Notes under the pieces: model-generated
Told to the model about the DNA's origin: nothing
What the model saw: the letters and a program-made list of their open reading frames with translations, nothing else
The model's database searches: none
In this document: positions 1 to 10,905 of the stretch, in pieces
Position numbering within the stretch: position 1 is the first letter of the stretch
Layout of the letters: each line of letters starts with the position of its first letter
NCBI RefSeq assembly: GCF_012927245.1
Contig: NZ_JABBGE010000001.1
Span: forward strand, 523,415-587,414
DNA from: Streptomyces sp. R302
GTDB lineage: Bacteria > Actinomycetota > Actinomycetes > Streptomycetales > Streptomycetaceae
Direction of reading: 5' to 3'
Length of the DNA stretch: 64,000 nt
Position numbers and translations under genes: made by a program

Positions 1-1
1 C

Positions 2-631
2 GAGCACCCGCAGGAGAAGCTCTCCCACTACTCGAAGCGCACCGCCGACATCGAATACCGCTTCTCCTTCGGCGGCAGCGAGTGGGGCGAGCTGGAGGGC
101 GTCGCCAACCGCACCGACTACGACCTGACGGCCCACTCCAAGGCGTCCGGCGCCAACCTGACGTACCTGGACCAGGAGTCCGGCGAGCGCTACACGCCGT
201 ACGTCATCGAGCCCGCCGCCGGTGTCGGCCGCACCATGCTCGCCTTCCTCCTCGACGCCTACACCGAGGACGAGGCCCCCAACGCCAAGGGCGTCATGGA
301 GAAGCGCGTCGTCATGCGCCTCGACCACCGCCTGGCCCCGGTCAAGGCCGCGGTCCTGCCGCTCTCCCGCAACGCGCAGCTCTCCCCGAAGGCCAAGGGC
401 CTCGCGGCGGACCTGCGGCAGAACTGGAACATCGACTTCGACGACGCCGGTGCCATCGGCCGCCGCTACCGCCGTCAGGACGAGATCGGCACCCCGTACT
501 GCATCACCGTCGACTTCGACACCCTCGAGGACAACGCGGTGACCGTGCGCGAGCGCGACACCATGAAGCAGGAGCGCGTCTCCCTCGACCAGATCCAGGG
601 CTACCTGGCCACCCGCCTCATCGGCTGCTGA
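2..631 (+). CDS. glyS: Glycine--tRNA ligase, C-terminal part (5' end outside window)
   Basis: Class II aminoacyl-tRNA synthetase that charges tRNA-Gly in the cytoplasm. Only the last ~209 codons lie in the window. Visible are the segment [16 protein letters not shown], the class II motif 3 region around [13 protein letters not shown], which binds ATP, and the C-terminal anticodon-binding domain ([14 protein letters not shown] to the end). The frame is open from base 2 to a TGA at 629-631, and a perfect 22-bp hairpin follows at once, so this is probably the last gene of its transcript. The anticodon-binding domain is typical of the homodimeric, eukaryote-like GlyRS used by actinobacteria. The identification is secure; the N-terminus cannot be judged. 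Confidence 0.95.
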   Translation, partial: EHPQEKLSHYSKRTADIEYRFSFGGSEWGELEGVANRTDYDLTAHSKASGANLTYLDQESGERYTPYVIEPAAGVGRTMLAFLLDAYTEDEAPNAKGVMEKRVVMRLDHRLAPVKAAVLPLSRNAQLSPKAKGLAADLRQNWNIDFDDAGAIGRRYRRQDEIGTPYCITVDFDTLEDNAVTVRERDTMKQERVSLDQIQGYLATRLIGC

Positions 632-644
632 CCTCGGTCGTACG

Positions 645-696
645 CGTACGGGAGAGCCCCCGGTCCGGAGTGTCGGACCGGGGGCTCTCCCGTACG
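645..696. terminator. Strong intrinsic (bidirectional) terminator
   Basis: A perfect 22-bp inverted repeat (645-666 with 675-696) with an 8-nt loop sits between the convergent glyS and the membrane protein gene. It can stop transcription from both sides. There is no long T tract, as is usual for Streptomyces terminators. Confidence 0.9.
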
Positions 697-717
697 TGCC
701 CTTCGTGCGTACCGGGC

Positions 718-1428
718 TCAGGCCGCCGCGGTCGCCGCGGCCGCCGCTTCGGCCTCGGCCTGGCGCCGGGCCCCCTCGGCCGCCCGCCGCTTGCCGAACC
801 AGGCCGTCCAGACGCCGAGCGCGCCCAGCACGCCGTAGATCATCACCGGGCTGACCACGACCATGGTGTCGGTCGGCAGGGTGTACGCGAGCGCGATCCG
901 GGCCAGCGCCTCCGCCGCGTACGCCACGCCCCACACCAGCGTCATCGTGCGCATGGTGGAGCGGAAGCCCTCGTACTGCCACAGGCCGTTCCACCAGGCG
1001 GTGGACTCCGGGGTGCCGTCGGTGGCGAACTTCCGCCCGAAGTAGAACATCAGCGGGCGCGGCGCGAGCAGGGTGCCCAGACAGAGCAGGCCGAACAGGC
1101 CGGTCACACCGGAGTCCTTCACCAGGAGCGCGCGGGCGGTGTGCGCGCCGACCAGCGAGACGACGGCCGTGATGACCAGGAAGACCAGGGTGACGACGGC
1201 GAACTCGTCGAGCTTGCGCCGCCAGGCCACCATGATCGCGCTGTCCAGCACCGGCCAGGCGCTGCTGAGCAGCAGCGCGGAGAACTCGGACCAGCCGTGG
1301 TCCTCCGTCAGCGTGTTGTACGTGACGATCGGCGCGACGACGTTGAGCCCGATGGTCAGGATCCAGCCGAGGGCGGACGCCTTCCCGGAACGGGCCGGCG
1401 GGCCGGGCGGCCGGGCGATGTCGGACAT
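718..1428 (-). CDS. VC0807-like integral membrane protein
   Basis: A 236-residue protein with about five or six hydrophobic segments (near 20-40, 75-95, 110-125, 165-180 and 190-210) and a tail rich in Ala, Glu and Arg. The pattern WILTIGLNVVAPIVTYNTL followed by APRPLMFYFGRKFA resembles the VC0807/intracellular-septation-like membrane family; the function is unknown. The ATG at 1428 is preceded by a GGGGGAG ribosome site. It converges on glyS across a shared hairpin, and a TetR gene lies upstream on the same strand with about 90 bp between. The family assignment rests on remembered similarity only. Confidence 0.7.
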   Translation of the reverse strand: MSDIARPPGPPARSGKASALGWILTIGLNVVAPIVTYNTLTEDHGWSEFSALLLSSAWPVLDSAIMVAWRRKLDEFAVVTLVFLVITAVVSLVGAHTARALLVKDSGVTGLFGLLCLGTLLAPRPLMFYFGRKFATDGTPESTAWWNGLWQYEGFRSTMRTMTLVWGVAYAAEALARIALAYTLPTDTMVVVSPVMIYGVLGALGVWTAWFGKRRAAEGARRQAEAEAAAAATAAA

Positions 1429-1520
1429 GTCTCCCCCTGAGAGCGTGCGGTCGGGGAGAGGCTAGTCAGGTACAGGACAGGGAGGGGGAAAATCCAGGCC
1501 AAATGATCTTCAAAAAGGTC

Positions 1521-2114
1521 TCAGGCCCGGCGGAGCGCCCTGAGGACCAGGGAGACGACCGCCTCGAAGGCGGCTTCGATGTCCGGTGCGGACCAGTCGG
1601 CGGCGTGCGCCGGGTCGTGGAAGCGGTCCGTGGCGTCGAAGACGGCCCGGGCGGTCGTGGTGACCTCGGGATCCGAGGCGGTGAAGATCCCGTCCCGGAT
1701 CCCGCTCGCGATGATGGCGGCGATCTGCTCCACGAGGTGTGCCACGTGCCGGTCGACCACCGCGCTGTTCTCGCCGATGAGGACCTGGAAGGTGGCCATC
1801 AGCTCGGGGTCGCCGCCCGCCTTGTTCCGCTTCAGCGCGAAGAGCGCCGTCAGCCAGCCGGTCAGCCGCTCGTCGGCCGGGCCGGTCCCCTCCGCGTACG
1901 GGCGGAGCTCGGTGATCGTCCCCTCCAGCCACCGCTCCGTGACCGCCTCGCGTAGCGCCGCCTTGGTGCGGAAGTGGCGGTAGACGCTGCCGTGGCTCAC
2001 GCCGAGCGCCCGGGCCACGTCCACGACCGTCGCCTTCGCGGGGCCGTAGCGCCGCAGCACCTCCTCGGTGGCTTCGAGGATGCGCTCGGCGGTGAGGGTT
2101 TCGGTGGCGGCCAT
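1521..2114 (-). CDS. TetR/AcrR family transcriptional regulator
   Basis: A 197-residue regulator. The N-terminal TetR DNA-binding domain is clear (ILEATEEVLRRYGPAKATVVDVARALGV then SHGSVYRHFRTKAALREAV, about residues 10-55), with a helix-turn-helix ending in the usual YRHF. The C-terminal ligand-binding half resembles TetR_C domains but gives no ligand clue. The start lies only 17 bp after the stop of the aldo/keto reductase gene on the same strand, so the two are probably one transcript and the regulator probably controls it. The palindrome at 3199-3222, upstream of the reductase, is the natural candidate operator. Confidence 0.9.
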   Translation of the reverse strand: MAATETLTAERILEATEEVLRRYGPAKATVVDVARALGVSHGSVYRHFRTKAALREAVTERWLEGTITELRPYAEGTGPADERLTGWLTALFALKRNKAGGDPELMATFQVLIGENSAVVDRHVAHLVEQIAAIIASGIRDGIFTASDPEVTTTARAVFDATDRFHDPAHAADWSAPDIEAAFEAVVSLVLRALRRA

Positions 2115-2131
2115 GGGACCGACAGTACCTG

Positions 2132-3139
2132 TCAGTGCTCGCTGTCCAGGTGGGCCATCTGCGCGGCCGGGTAGCGCTCGCCCGCGGCCGCGCCCGCCGG
2201 GACGGCGTCCTCGATCGCGGCCAGGTCGGCGGCGTCGAGCGTGACGTCCAGGGCGCCGAGCGCCTCGGCGAGCCGGGTCCGGGTGCGGGCGCCGACCAGC
2301 GGCACGATGTCGTCGCCCTGCGCCAGGGCCCAGGCGATGGCGGTCTGCGCCACCGAGACGCCCTTGGCCTCGGCGACGGCCCGCAGCCGGTCCACGAGGT
2401 CCAGGTTGCGGTGCAGGTTCTCGCCCTGGAAGCGGGGGCTCATGCCGCGGAAGTCGTCCGCGGCGAGCGCCCGGTCGCGGGTGAAGTGGCCGCTGATCAG
2501 GCCGCGGGAGAGGACCCCGTACGCGGTGACGCCGATGCCCAGCTCGCGGGCGGTCGGCAGGATCTTCTCCTCGATGCCGCGGGAGATCAGCGAGTACTCG
2601 ATCTGGAGGTCCGCGATCGGGGCGACGGCGGCGGCCCGGCGCAGGGTGTCCGCGCCGACCTCGGAGAGGCCGATGTGCCGGACGTGCCCGGCCTCGACCA
2701 GTTCGGCGATGGCGCCGACGGTCTCCTCGATCGGCACGTCGGGGTCGACGCGGGCGATCCGGTAGACGTCGATGTGGTCGGTGCCGAGTCGCTGGAGCGA
2801 GTACGCGGCGAAGTTCTTCACCGCGGCCGGGCGCCCGTCGTAGCCGGTGAAGCCGCCCTCGACGGTGCGCAGCGCGCCGAACTTGACGCTGGTCAGGGCC
2901 TGCTCGCGGCGGTCGGCGGGGGCGGTGCGCAGCGCCTCGGCGATGAGCAGCTCGTTGTGGCCCATCCCGTAGAAGTCGCCGGTGTCGAGGAGGGTCACGC
3001 CGGCCTCCAGGGCCGCGTGGATGGTCGCGATCGACTCGGCGCGGTCGGCCTCGCCGTACAGCGCGGACATGCCCATGCAGCCGAGACCGAGCGCGGAGAC
3101 GGCGGGGCCGGTGGTGCCGAGGGAGCGGGTGGGAAGCAT
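2132..3139 (-). CDS. Aldo/keto reductase
   Basis: A 335-residue NADPH-dependent aldo/keto reductase of the AKR11/13-like type (TIM barrel, cytoplasmic). The N-terminal GLGCMGMSALYG and TLLDTGDFYGMGHNE motifs are classic. Of the usual catalytic tetrad, Asp52, Tyr57 and Lys86 are present. The expected histidine, found in the YYQHRVD context of relatives, is replaced by Ala129 in DVYRIARVD. The start at 3139 has an AGGAGA ribosome site. It is co-transcribed with the TetR gene downstream. The substrate is unknown; the His replacement recurs in some actinobacterial homologues as I recall them. Confidence 0.9.
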   Translation of the reverse strand: MLPTRSLGTTGPAVSALGLGCMGMSALYGEADRAESIATIHAALEAGVTLLDTGDFYGMGHNELLIAEALRTAPADRREQALTSVKFGALRTVEGGFTGYDGRPAAVKNFAAYSLQRLGTDHIDVYRIARVDPDVPIEETVGAIAELVEAGHVRHIGLSEVGADTLRRAAAVAPIADLQIEYSLISRGIEEKILPTARELGIGVTAYGVLSRGLISGHFTRDRALAADDFRGMSPRFQGENLHRNLDLVDRLRAVAEAKGVSVAQTAIAWALAQGDDIVPLVGARTRTRLAEALGALDVTLDAADLAAIEDAVPAGAAAGERYPAAQMAHLDSEH

Positions 3140-3198
3140 GAGGGTCTCCTGAGGGGAGGGAGGGGGAGGAGTGCTGCCCTACAACCATGGCATGACCG

Positions 3199-3222
3199 AT
3201 GACAGATTTCAATATTTGTCAT
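3199..3222. promoter_or_regulatory. Candidate TetR operator upstream of the reductase-tetR pair
   Basis: An inverted repeat with 9-bp arms, ATGACAGAT and ATTTGTCAT (8 of 9 matching), separated by six bases. It lies about 60 bp upstream of the reductase start in an AT-rich island unlike its surroundings. The position fits autoregulation by the adjacent TetR protein; that link is inferred. Confidence 0.6.
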
Positions 3223-3383
3223 TCGGCTGGGATGGTGGCCCCGGAAAACCGGATGCACCACGCCGAGCCGCCCCGCTACCGTGCGGGGCATGCACGCACA
3301 CCTCCCGATCTACGAGTGAGGGCGGCGCCGCTCCGGCGGACCACCGACGACCCACCGCACACCTCACCGAAGGGGAGAACCCC

Positions 3384-3560
3384 ATGGCCAAGAGCCGCAA
3401 CAACCTCCTCGGCGTCGGCGGACAGCGCAAGAAGCTGTCCCGCGCCGAACAGAACGGCGCCCGGCAGGGCCGCGCCGCCGACGTCCGCTCCGCGGACGAG
3501 AGGAAGCAGGACCTCCTGAAGAAGATGCGCGAGCGCACCCAGGACGGCGCCGCCGAGTAG
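3384..3560 (+). CDS. Small basic DUF6243-like protein
   Basis: A 58-residue, highly charged protein beginning MAKSRNNLLGVGGQRKKLSRAEQ. It matches a short Streptomyces family I recall as DUF6243; no function is known. An AAGGGGAGAA ribosome site precedes the ATG. There is no membrane segment or cysteine; the C-terminal half (DERKQDLLKKMRERTQ) is predicted helical. A GC-rich hairpin follows at 3574-3607. It stands alone between the divergent reductase operon and the convergent MFS gene. Confidence 0.8.
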   Translation: MAKSRNNLLGVGGQRKKLSRAEQNGARQGRAADVRSADERKQDLLKKMRERTQDGAAE

Positions 3561-3573
3561 TCACCGACACCGG

Positions 3574-3607
3574 AGGGCCCGAGCCGCACACCAGCGGCCC
3601 GGGCCCT
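3574..3607. terminator. Terminator hairpin between convergent genes
   Basis: Arms 3574-3587 and 3594-3607 match at 13 of 14 positions around a 6-nt loop. It lies after the small DUF6243-like gene and just before the end of the convergent MFS gene, so it may serve both. Confidence 0.75.
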
Positions 3608-3620
3608 TTGCCGTGTCCGC

Positions 3621-5063
3621 TCAGGCCGTCGTCCTCGGCAGGCGGAGGGCGTAGAGGGCGGTGAGGAGGGCCAGGGCCAGCTGGACGAGGAGGGTGGTCG
3701 CCAGGGCGGTGCCCATGGGGGCCGTCGCCGCCAGCGTCAGGAAGAGCGAGCCCAGGGTCGCCACGCCGAGGGCCAGGGCCGACTGCTGGGTCGTCACCAT
3801 CACGCCGCTGCCTACGCCGGCCCGGTCCGACGGGACCTCGGCGAGGACCACTCGGAAGAGGACCGGCAGTTGGAGGCCCTGGCCGAGGCCGGCCACCGCC
3901 ATGCCCGGGGCCAGGGTCCAGGGGGTGACGTCCGGCCAGGAGTGCCAGGCCGTCCAGGCCAGCATGCCCAGGCCGGCCGCCTGGAGGACCGCGCCCGCCG
4001 GGACGACCCTGGTGCCCCAGCGGGCCACCAGCCGCGGGCCCGCGAGCGAGGCGGCGAAGAAGGCGAGCGCCATCGGCGCGAGGGCCGCGCCCGAGGCGAC
4101 CGGGCCCAGCTCCAGGCCCTGCTGGAGGGCCACCGCGATCACCAGGATGAAGCCGCCGAAGCCGCCCGAGAGGGGCAGCACGAGGACGAGGCCCCGGCGG
4201 AGCGGGGTCAGGCGGAGGAGCGACGGCGGGACCAGCGGGGTGCCGCCCCGGAGCTCCGTGTGCCGCTCGGTGCGCCAGAACGCCGCCGCCAGGAGCGGGA
4301 AGGCGGCGAGCGCGCCCCACGTCCACAGCGGCCACCCCGCCGCCCTGCCCTCCGTCAGCGGGGCGAGCAGCGACACCAGGGCCAGGGCGAGGAGGACCGT
4401 GCCCCGGACGTCCAGGGGCGCCGGGGCCGCGGCGCGGGTCTCCGGGACCGTGCGGAGCGCCGGCGGCAGGACGAGCAGCACCGCCGGTACGTTCACCAGG
4501 AAGACCGCGCGCCAGCCGAGGCCCGCCACGTCCGCGGCGACCAGCAGGCCGCCCAGGATCTGGCCGGTGACGAACGCCAGCCCGGTGGTCGCCCCGTACA
4601 GGCCGATCGCCCGCGCCCGGCGGGCGCCTGTCGTCGAGGAATGAAGGGTCGCGAGCACCTGCGGCAGCAGCAGCGCCGCCGTGGCACCCTGTGCCACCCG
4701 TGCTGCGACGAGCGACCAGGCGCCCGGGGCGAGCCCGCAGAGCAGGGACGTCACGCCGAAGGCCACCAGGCCCACGAGGAAGAGCCGGCGCCGGCCGAAG
4801 AGGTCGCCGAGCCGGCCGCCGAGGACCAGCAGCACCGCGTACGCCAGGCCGTATCCGGCGACGACCAGTTCGAGGAGCGACTCGTCCGCGCCGAGGTCAC
4901 GGCCGATCGACGGCAGGGCGACGTTGACGATGAAGAAGTCGACCAGGGGCAGCGCGGCCCCCAGGAGGACGGTGAACAGGCCCAGGGAGCCGAGGGCCGG
5001 CGCCGGGGCGCCGGGGGCGAGGGGAGCGGGACGGGTGCGGGAGCGGTGGGTCGTCGTGGTCAC
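3621..5063 (-). CDS. MFS transporter (DHA2-like, probably drug efflux)
   Basis: A 480-residue proton-driven exporter of the inner membrane. It has about 14 hydrophobic segments, motif A in the form GGRLGDLFGRRRLFLVG near residue 90, and a motif C-like stretch (GLAFVTGQILGGLL) near 175. The GTG at 5063 is chosen because it precedes a normal MFS N-terminus (short basic tail, then LGLFTVLLGAALPLVDFFIVNVALP); the open frame extends much further upstream without meaning. It is divergent from the XRE regulator gene, and the 100-bp gap carries three CCTGGYACC repeats. The substrate is unknown. Confidence 0.9.
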   Translation of the reverse strand: MTTTTHRSRTRPAPLAPGAPAPALGSLGLFTVLLGAALPLVDFFIVNVALPSIGRDLGADESLLELVVAGYGLAYAVLLVLGGRLGDLFGRRRLFLVGLVAFGVTSLLCGLAPGAWSLVAARVAQGATAALLLPQVLATLHSSTTGARRARAIGLYGATTGLAFVTGQILGGLLVAADVAGLGWRAVFLVNVPAVLLVLPPALRTVPETRAAAPAPLDVRGTVLLALALVSLLAPLTEGRAAGWPLWTWGALAAFPLLAAAFWRTERHTELRGGTPLVPPSLLRLTPLRRGLVLVLPLSGGFGGFILVIAVALQQGLELGPVASGAALAPMALAFFAASLAGPRLVARWGTRVVPAGAVLQAAGLGMLAWTAWHSWPDVTPWTLAPGMAVAGLGQGLQLPVLFRVVLAEVPSDRAGVGSGVMVTTQQSALALGVATLGSLFLTLAATAPMGTALATTLLVQLALALLTALYALRLPRTTA

Positions 5064-5088
5064 GTCCCGACCTTCGGCGCCCCGCCTG

Positions 5089-5135
5089 CCTGGTACCAGA
5101 GTCTCCTCATCCTGGTACCGGAAGTGCCTGGCACC
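5089..5135. promoter_or_regulatory. Repeat-type operator between divergent MFS and XRE genes
   Basis: Three 9-bp repeats lie in this gap: CCTGGTACC at 5089 and 5111 (22 bp apart, two helical turns) and CCTGGCACC at 5127. The first is part of the perfect 10-bp palindrome CTGGTACCAG. The arrangement suits a dimeric regulator acting on both promoters, most simply the adjacent XRE protein. Confidence 0.6.
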
Positions 5136-5163
5136 GGACTCCGCGGGCGGGCACGCTGGGATC

Positions 5164-6036
5164 ATGAGCATCGCCGTGACGACCGGACCCGAGGCCCGGC
5201 GGCGGGAACTCGCCGCCTTCCTGCGCAGCCGCCGCGAGCGCGTCACCCCCGAACAGGTCGGCCTGGTCAGGGGCCGCCGGCGCCGCACCCCGGGCCTGCG
5301 CCGCGAGGAGGTCGCCCAGCTCTCCGCCGTCGGCGTCACCTGGTACACCTGGATCGAGCAGGCCCGGGACATCCAGGTCTCCCCGCAGGTCCTCGACGCC
5401 CTCGCCGGGGCGCTCCTCCTCGACCCGGCCGAGCGCGCCCACCTCTTCGCCCTCTCCGGGCAGCCCGACCCCCGGCCCGGCCTGCCGAGCCCGGCCGTCA
5501 CGCCCGCCGTACGGGCGATGCTCGACCAGCTGGAGCCCGTGCCCGCCGCCGTCCAGAACAGCCGTTTCGACATCCTCGCCCACAACCGCGTCTTCGGACG
5601 GCTCTTCCGCGACCTCGACACGCTGCCGCCCGAGGACCGCAACACGCTCTGGCTGGCCTGCACCGACCCGGAGTTCCGGGCCGCCGTCACCGACCCGGAC
5701 CTGATCGCCCGCCTCGCGGGCAAGCTGCGCGCCCGGATGGCCGGGTGCCTGGTCGAACCCGCCTGGAAGCGGCTCGTCCAGCGGCTCGAAGCGGCCTCGC
5801 CCGAATTCCGCGAGGTCTGGGCCCGGCACGACGTGGTCTCCTCCGAGAGCATGGCCAAGGTCGTCCGCAACGCGCTCGTCGGGCCGCTCAGCTTCGAGCA
5901 CACCGACCTGTGGCTCCAGCCCGGTCCCGGGCCCGTCCTCGTCACGTACGTGCCGCTCGACGAGGAGACCCGGGCCGGCTGCGCCCGGCTCCTGGAGCTG
6001 GTGGCGGGGGAGCGGGCGGCCCGGTCCGCCGCCTGA
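5164..6036 (+). CDS. MmyB-like XRE family transcriptional regulator
   Basis: A 290-residue regulator. The N-terminal helix-turn-helix contains the actinobacterial hallmark RTPGLRREEVAQLSAVGVTWYTWIEQ (about residues 40-65). The rest is the MmyB-like ligand-binding domain (NSRFDILAHNRVFGRLFRDLDTL onward). Family members commonly repress a divergent dehydrogenase or transporter gene, which fits the MFS gene next door. A CACGCT -10-like hexamer exactly 6 nt before the ATG suggests a leaderless transcript. The effector is unknown. Confidence 0.92.
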   Translation: MSIAVTTGPEARRRELAAFLRSRRERVTPEQVGLVRGRRRRTPGLRREEVAQLSAVGVTWYTWIEQARDIQVSPQVLDALAGALLLDPAERAHLFALSGQPDPRPGLPSPAVTPAVRAMLDQLEPVPAAVQNSRFDILAHNRVFGRLFRDLDTLPPEDRNTLWLACTDPEFRAAVTDPDLIARLAGKLRARMAGCLVEPAWKRLVQRLEAASPEFREVWARHDVVSSESMAKVVRNALVGPLSFEHTDLWLQPGPGPVLVTYVPLDEETRAGCARLLELVAGERAARSAA

Positions 6037-6038
6037 CC

Positions 6039-6086
6039 GGGGCCGTACAGAGGTGGGGCCGTACGGAGGTGGGGCCGTTCGGCGGT
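6039..6086. repeat. Three tandem 16-bp repeats
   Basis: Three head-to-tail copies of a 16-bp unit (consensus GGGGCCGTACGGAGGT) at 6039-6054, 6055-6070 and 6071-6086, differing at one to three positions. They begin right after the XRE stop codon and lie upstream of dusB. They may be a simple sequence expansion or a regulatory array. Confidence 0.8.
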
Positions 6087-6201
6087 GGGTCCCGTACGCG
6101 GGCGGAGGCGTACCCCGGACCTGTCCCCCGACATCTACCCCCAGACCTACCCCCCGCCGTACTCCCGACGGCCGTTCCCCGCGGTACGGGACAATGGGGC
6201 C

Positions 6202-7338
6202 ATGACCGCGTTCTCCCCCCTCTCCATCGGCCCGCACCTCGTGCAGCCCCCGGTGGTGCTCGCGCCCATGGCCGGCATCACCAACGCCCCCTTCCGCACG
6301 CTCTGCCGCGAGTTCTCCGGCGGCAAGGGCCTCTTCGTGAGCGAGATGATCACGACGCGGGCGCTGGTGGAGCGCAACGAGAAGACGATGCAGCTCATCC
6401 GCTTCGACGAGACCGAGAAGCCGCGGTCGATCCAGCTGTACGGGGTGGATCCGGTCACCGTAGGCAAGGCGGTGCGGATGATCGTCGACGAGGACCTCGC
6501 CGACCACATCGACCTGAACTTCGGCTGTCCGGTGCCCAAGGTGACCCGCAAGGGCGGCGGCTCGGCGCTGCCGTACAAGCGGCCGCTGCTGCGCGCGATC
6601 CTCCACGAGGCCGTGACGAACGCCGGGGACCTGCCGGTCACGATGAAGATGCGCAAGGGCATCGACGACGACCACATCACCTATCTCGACGCGGGCCGGA
6701 TCGCGGTCGAGGAGGGCGTGACGGCGATCGCCCTGCACGGGCGGACGGCGGCGCAGCACTACGGCGGTACGGCCGACTGGGACGCGATCGCGCGGCTCAA
6801 GGAGCACGTGCCGGAGATCCCGGTGCTCGGCAACGGCGACATCTGGTCGGCGGACGACGCGGTGCGGATGATGCGCGAGACCGGCTGCGACGGCGTGGTC
6901 GTGGGGCGCGGCTGCCTGGGCCGGCCGTGGCTCTTCGCGGACCTGGTGGCGGGTCTGGAGGGCACCGGGGAGTACCGGACGCCGGGGCTGCGGGAGGTCG
7001 CGGAGGTGATGGTGCGGCACGCGACGCTGCTCGGTGAGTGGATCGGCGACGAGTCGCGCGGTGTCATCGACTTCCGCAAGCACGTGGCCTGGTACCTGAA
7101 GGGGTTCGCGGTCGGTTCGGAGATGCGGAAGCGGCTCGCGATCACCTCGTCCCTGGAGGAGTTGAGCGCTCAGTTGAGCGAGCTCGACCTGGACCAGCCG
7201 TGGCCGGTGGGAGCGGACGGCCCCCGGGGCCGTACGTCCGGAAACAACCGGGTCGTCCTGCCGGACGGCTGGTTGAAGGACCCCTACGACTGCGCCGGAG
7301 TGAGCGAGGACGCGGAGCTGGACACGTCCGGCGGCTGA
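6202..7338 (+). CDS. dusB: tRNA-dihydrouridine synthase
   Basis: A 378-residue FMN enzyme that reduces uridines in the D-loop of tRNA using NADPH. Signature blocks are present in order: LAPMAGITNAPFRTLCREF (FMN site, about 20-40), IDLNFGCPVPKVTRKGGGSAL (catalytic Cys near 112), MKMRKG, ALHGRT and GNGDIWSADDA, then VVVGRGCLGRPW. It is longer than E. coli DusB because of C-terminal extensions. A GACAAT hexamer 6 nt before the ATG suggests a leaderless start. A strong terminator lies ~90 bp downstream. The exact Dus subfamily is assigned by similarity. Confidence 0.95.
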   Translation: MTAFSPLSIGPHLVQPPVVLAPMAGITNAPFRTLCREFSGGKGLFVSEMITTRALVERNEKTMQLIRFDETEKPRSIQLYGVDPVTVGKAVRMIVDEDLADHIDLNFGCPVPKVTRKGGGSALPYKRPLLRAILHEAVTNAGDLPVTMKMRKGIDDDHITYLDAGRIAVEEGVTAIALHGRTAAQHYGGTADWDAIARLKEHVPEIPVLGNGDIWSADDAVRMMRETGCDGVVVGRGCLGRPWLFADLVAGLEGTGEYRTPGLREVAEVMVRHATLLGEWIGDESRGVIDFRKHVAWYLKGFAVGSEMRKRLAITSSLEELSAQLSELDLDQPWPVGADGPRGRTSGNNRVVLPDGWLKDPYDCAGVSEDAELDTSGG

Positions 7339-7426
7339 GATTTCCGGGCGACCGGGCGAGTGATCCTCGCCACCCTTGAGGGGGGTGGTGCTCAGATGAG
7401 CACGTTACCGGGGGGTGTGGGGCTTG

Positions 7427-7455
7427 AAGGGGTGGCACTGGGTGCCACCCCTTTT
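7427..7455. terminator. Intrinsic terminator after dusB
   Basis: Perfect 11-bp arms (7427-7437 and 7443-7453) with a 5-nt loop. The right arm runs into TTTT and the left arm begins with AA, so it resembles a classical rho-independent terminator. Confidence 0.9.
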
Positions 7456-7696
7456 GTGTTCAACTCTTGAACGCAAATGCGCAGGGAAGCCGCTCACCTG
7501 AGCGCCCTGTCCCTGGATTGGGTCAAGCGGGCTTCGGGGCGTGAATGCGGAAGCTTCGCGTCGGTAACTTTCGAAGTGGGGGCGGACGGGTGGTTACGGC
7601 CGTGTGACCGGTAGGCGTCCCTCCCCAGAAGCCTTCGATCTGGGTATGTTCCTCGCCGTCAGGGCAGCCAACCGAGTCGTCGAGGAGTCGAGACCC
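7456..7696 (+). other. Leader region of ppdK, no gene
   Basis: With the preceding terminator this makes a 358-bp gap between dusB and ppdK. The second half contains an open frame joined to ppdK, but its codon use is poor and the GTG at 7697 has its own ribosome site. I see no defined regulatory motif; the length leaves room for a long 5' leader. Confidence 0.6.
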
Positions 7697-10408
<2,712 letters not shown>

Positions 10409-10504
10409 CCCCTCCAGGGGCCTGCCGGGCCCCGTGAGCCCCCGGGGCCGCCGTCGGCCATCCCTTCCGTACCCTCACCGGCGGAGGGCGGTCCCGGAAC
10501 CGAT

Positions 10505-10549
10505 AACGACGGGACGGACACCTTGTGCGGAGGTGTCCGTCCCGTCGTT
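10505..10549. terminator. Terminator after ppdK
   Basis: A perfect 18-bp inverted repeat (10505-10522 with 10532-10549) and a 9-nt loop, ending in GTTTT. One of the strongest hairpins in the window. Confidence 0.92.
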
Positions 10550-10905
10550 TTCACGTCAGATTCGTGCGTAATTACGTCCGCATTGAATTATTGGAAATTG
10601 AACGTCTATGTTTGCGGGCGTTTCGGTCGCGGCCCCCGGATCCCCACCCGGGGGCCGCTCCCTTTTCACTGTGTCGGGCAGGTGAGCCGCAACCCTCGCC
10701 GACCGCCGCCGGACGGGCAAAGCCCCCCACGGTCTTCACCACGTCACCTCGGTCCTGAAGGTTTCCTGTCCGACCCGCACAGCATTTCCGTTGGGCTGTG
10801 TTCGCCGCGATGCTTTTCATCTGTGGCTGAAACACCCTGGTAACGTGCTGTGATGGAGTGCATACTCGATCGCGGGGTGGTTGCGAGTGCACAGGTGGGG
10901 ACTTC
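10550..10905. other. Intergenic region between ppdK and the winged-helix gene
   Basis: About 350 bp with no supported gene. It contains an unusually AT-rich patch (about 10560-10610) right after the ppdK terminator, a second hairpin at 10629-10658, and promoter-proximal sequence for the downstream gene. Short open frames here lack ribosome sites and codon bias. Confidence 0.6.
10629..10658. terminator. Second terminator-like hairpin
   Basis: Perfect 11-bp GC-rich arms (10629-10639 and 10648-10658) with an 8-nt loop, followed by TCCCTTTTC. It may insulate the next gene from ppdK read-through or terminate an unannotated RNA from the AT-rich patch before it. Confidence 0.7.
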
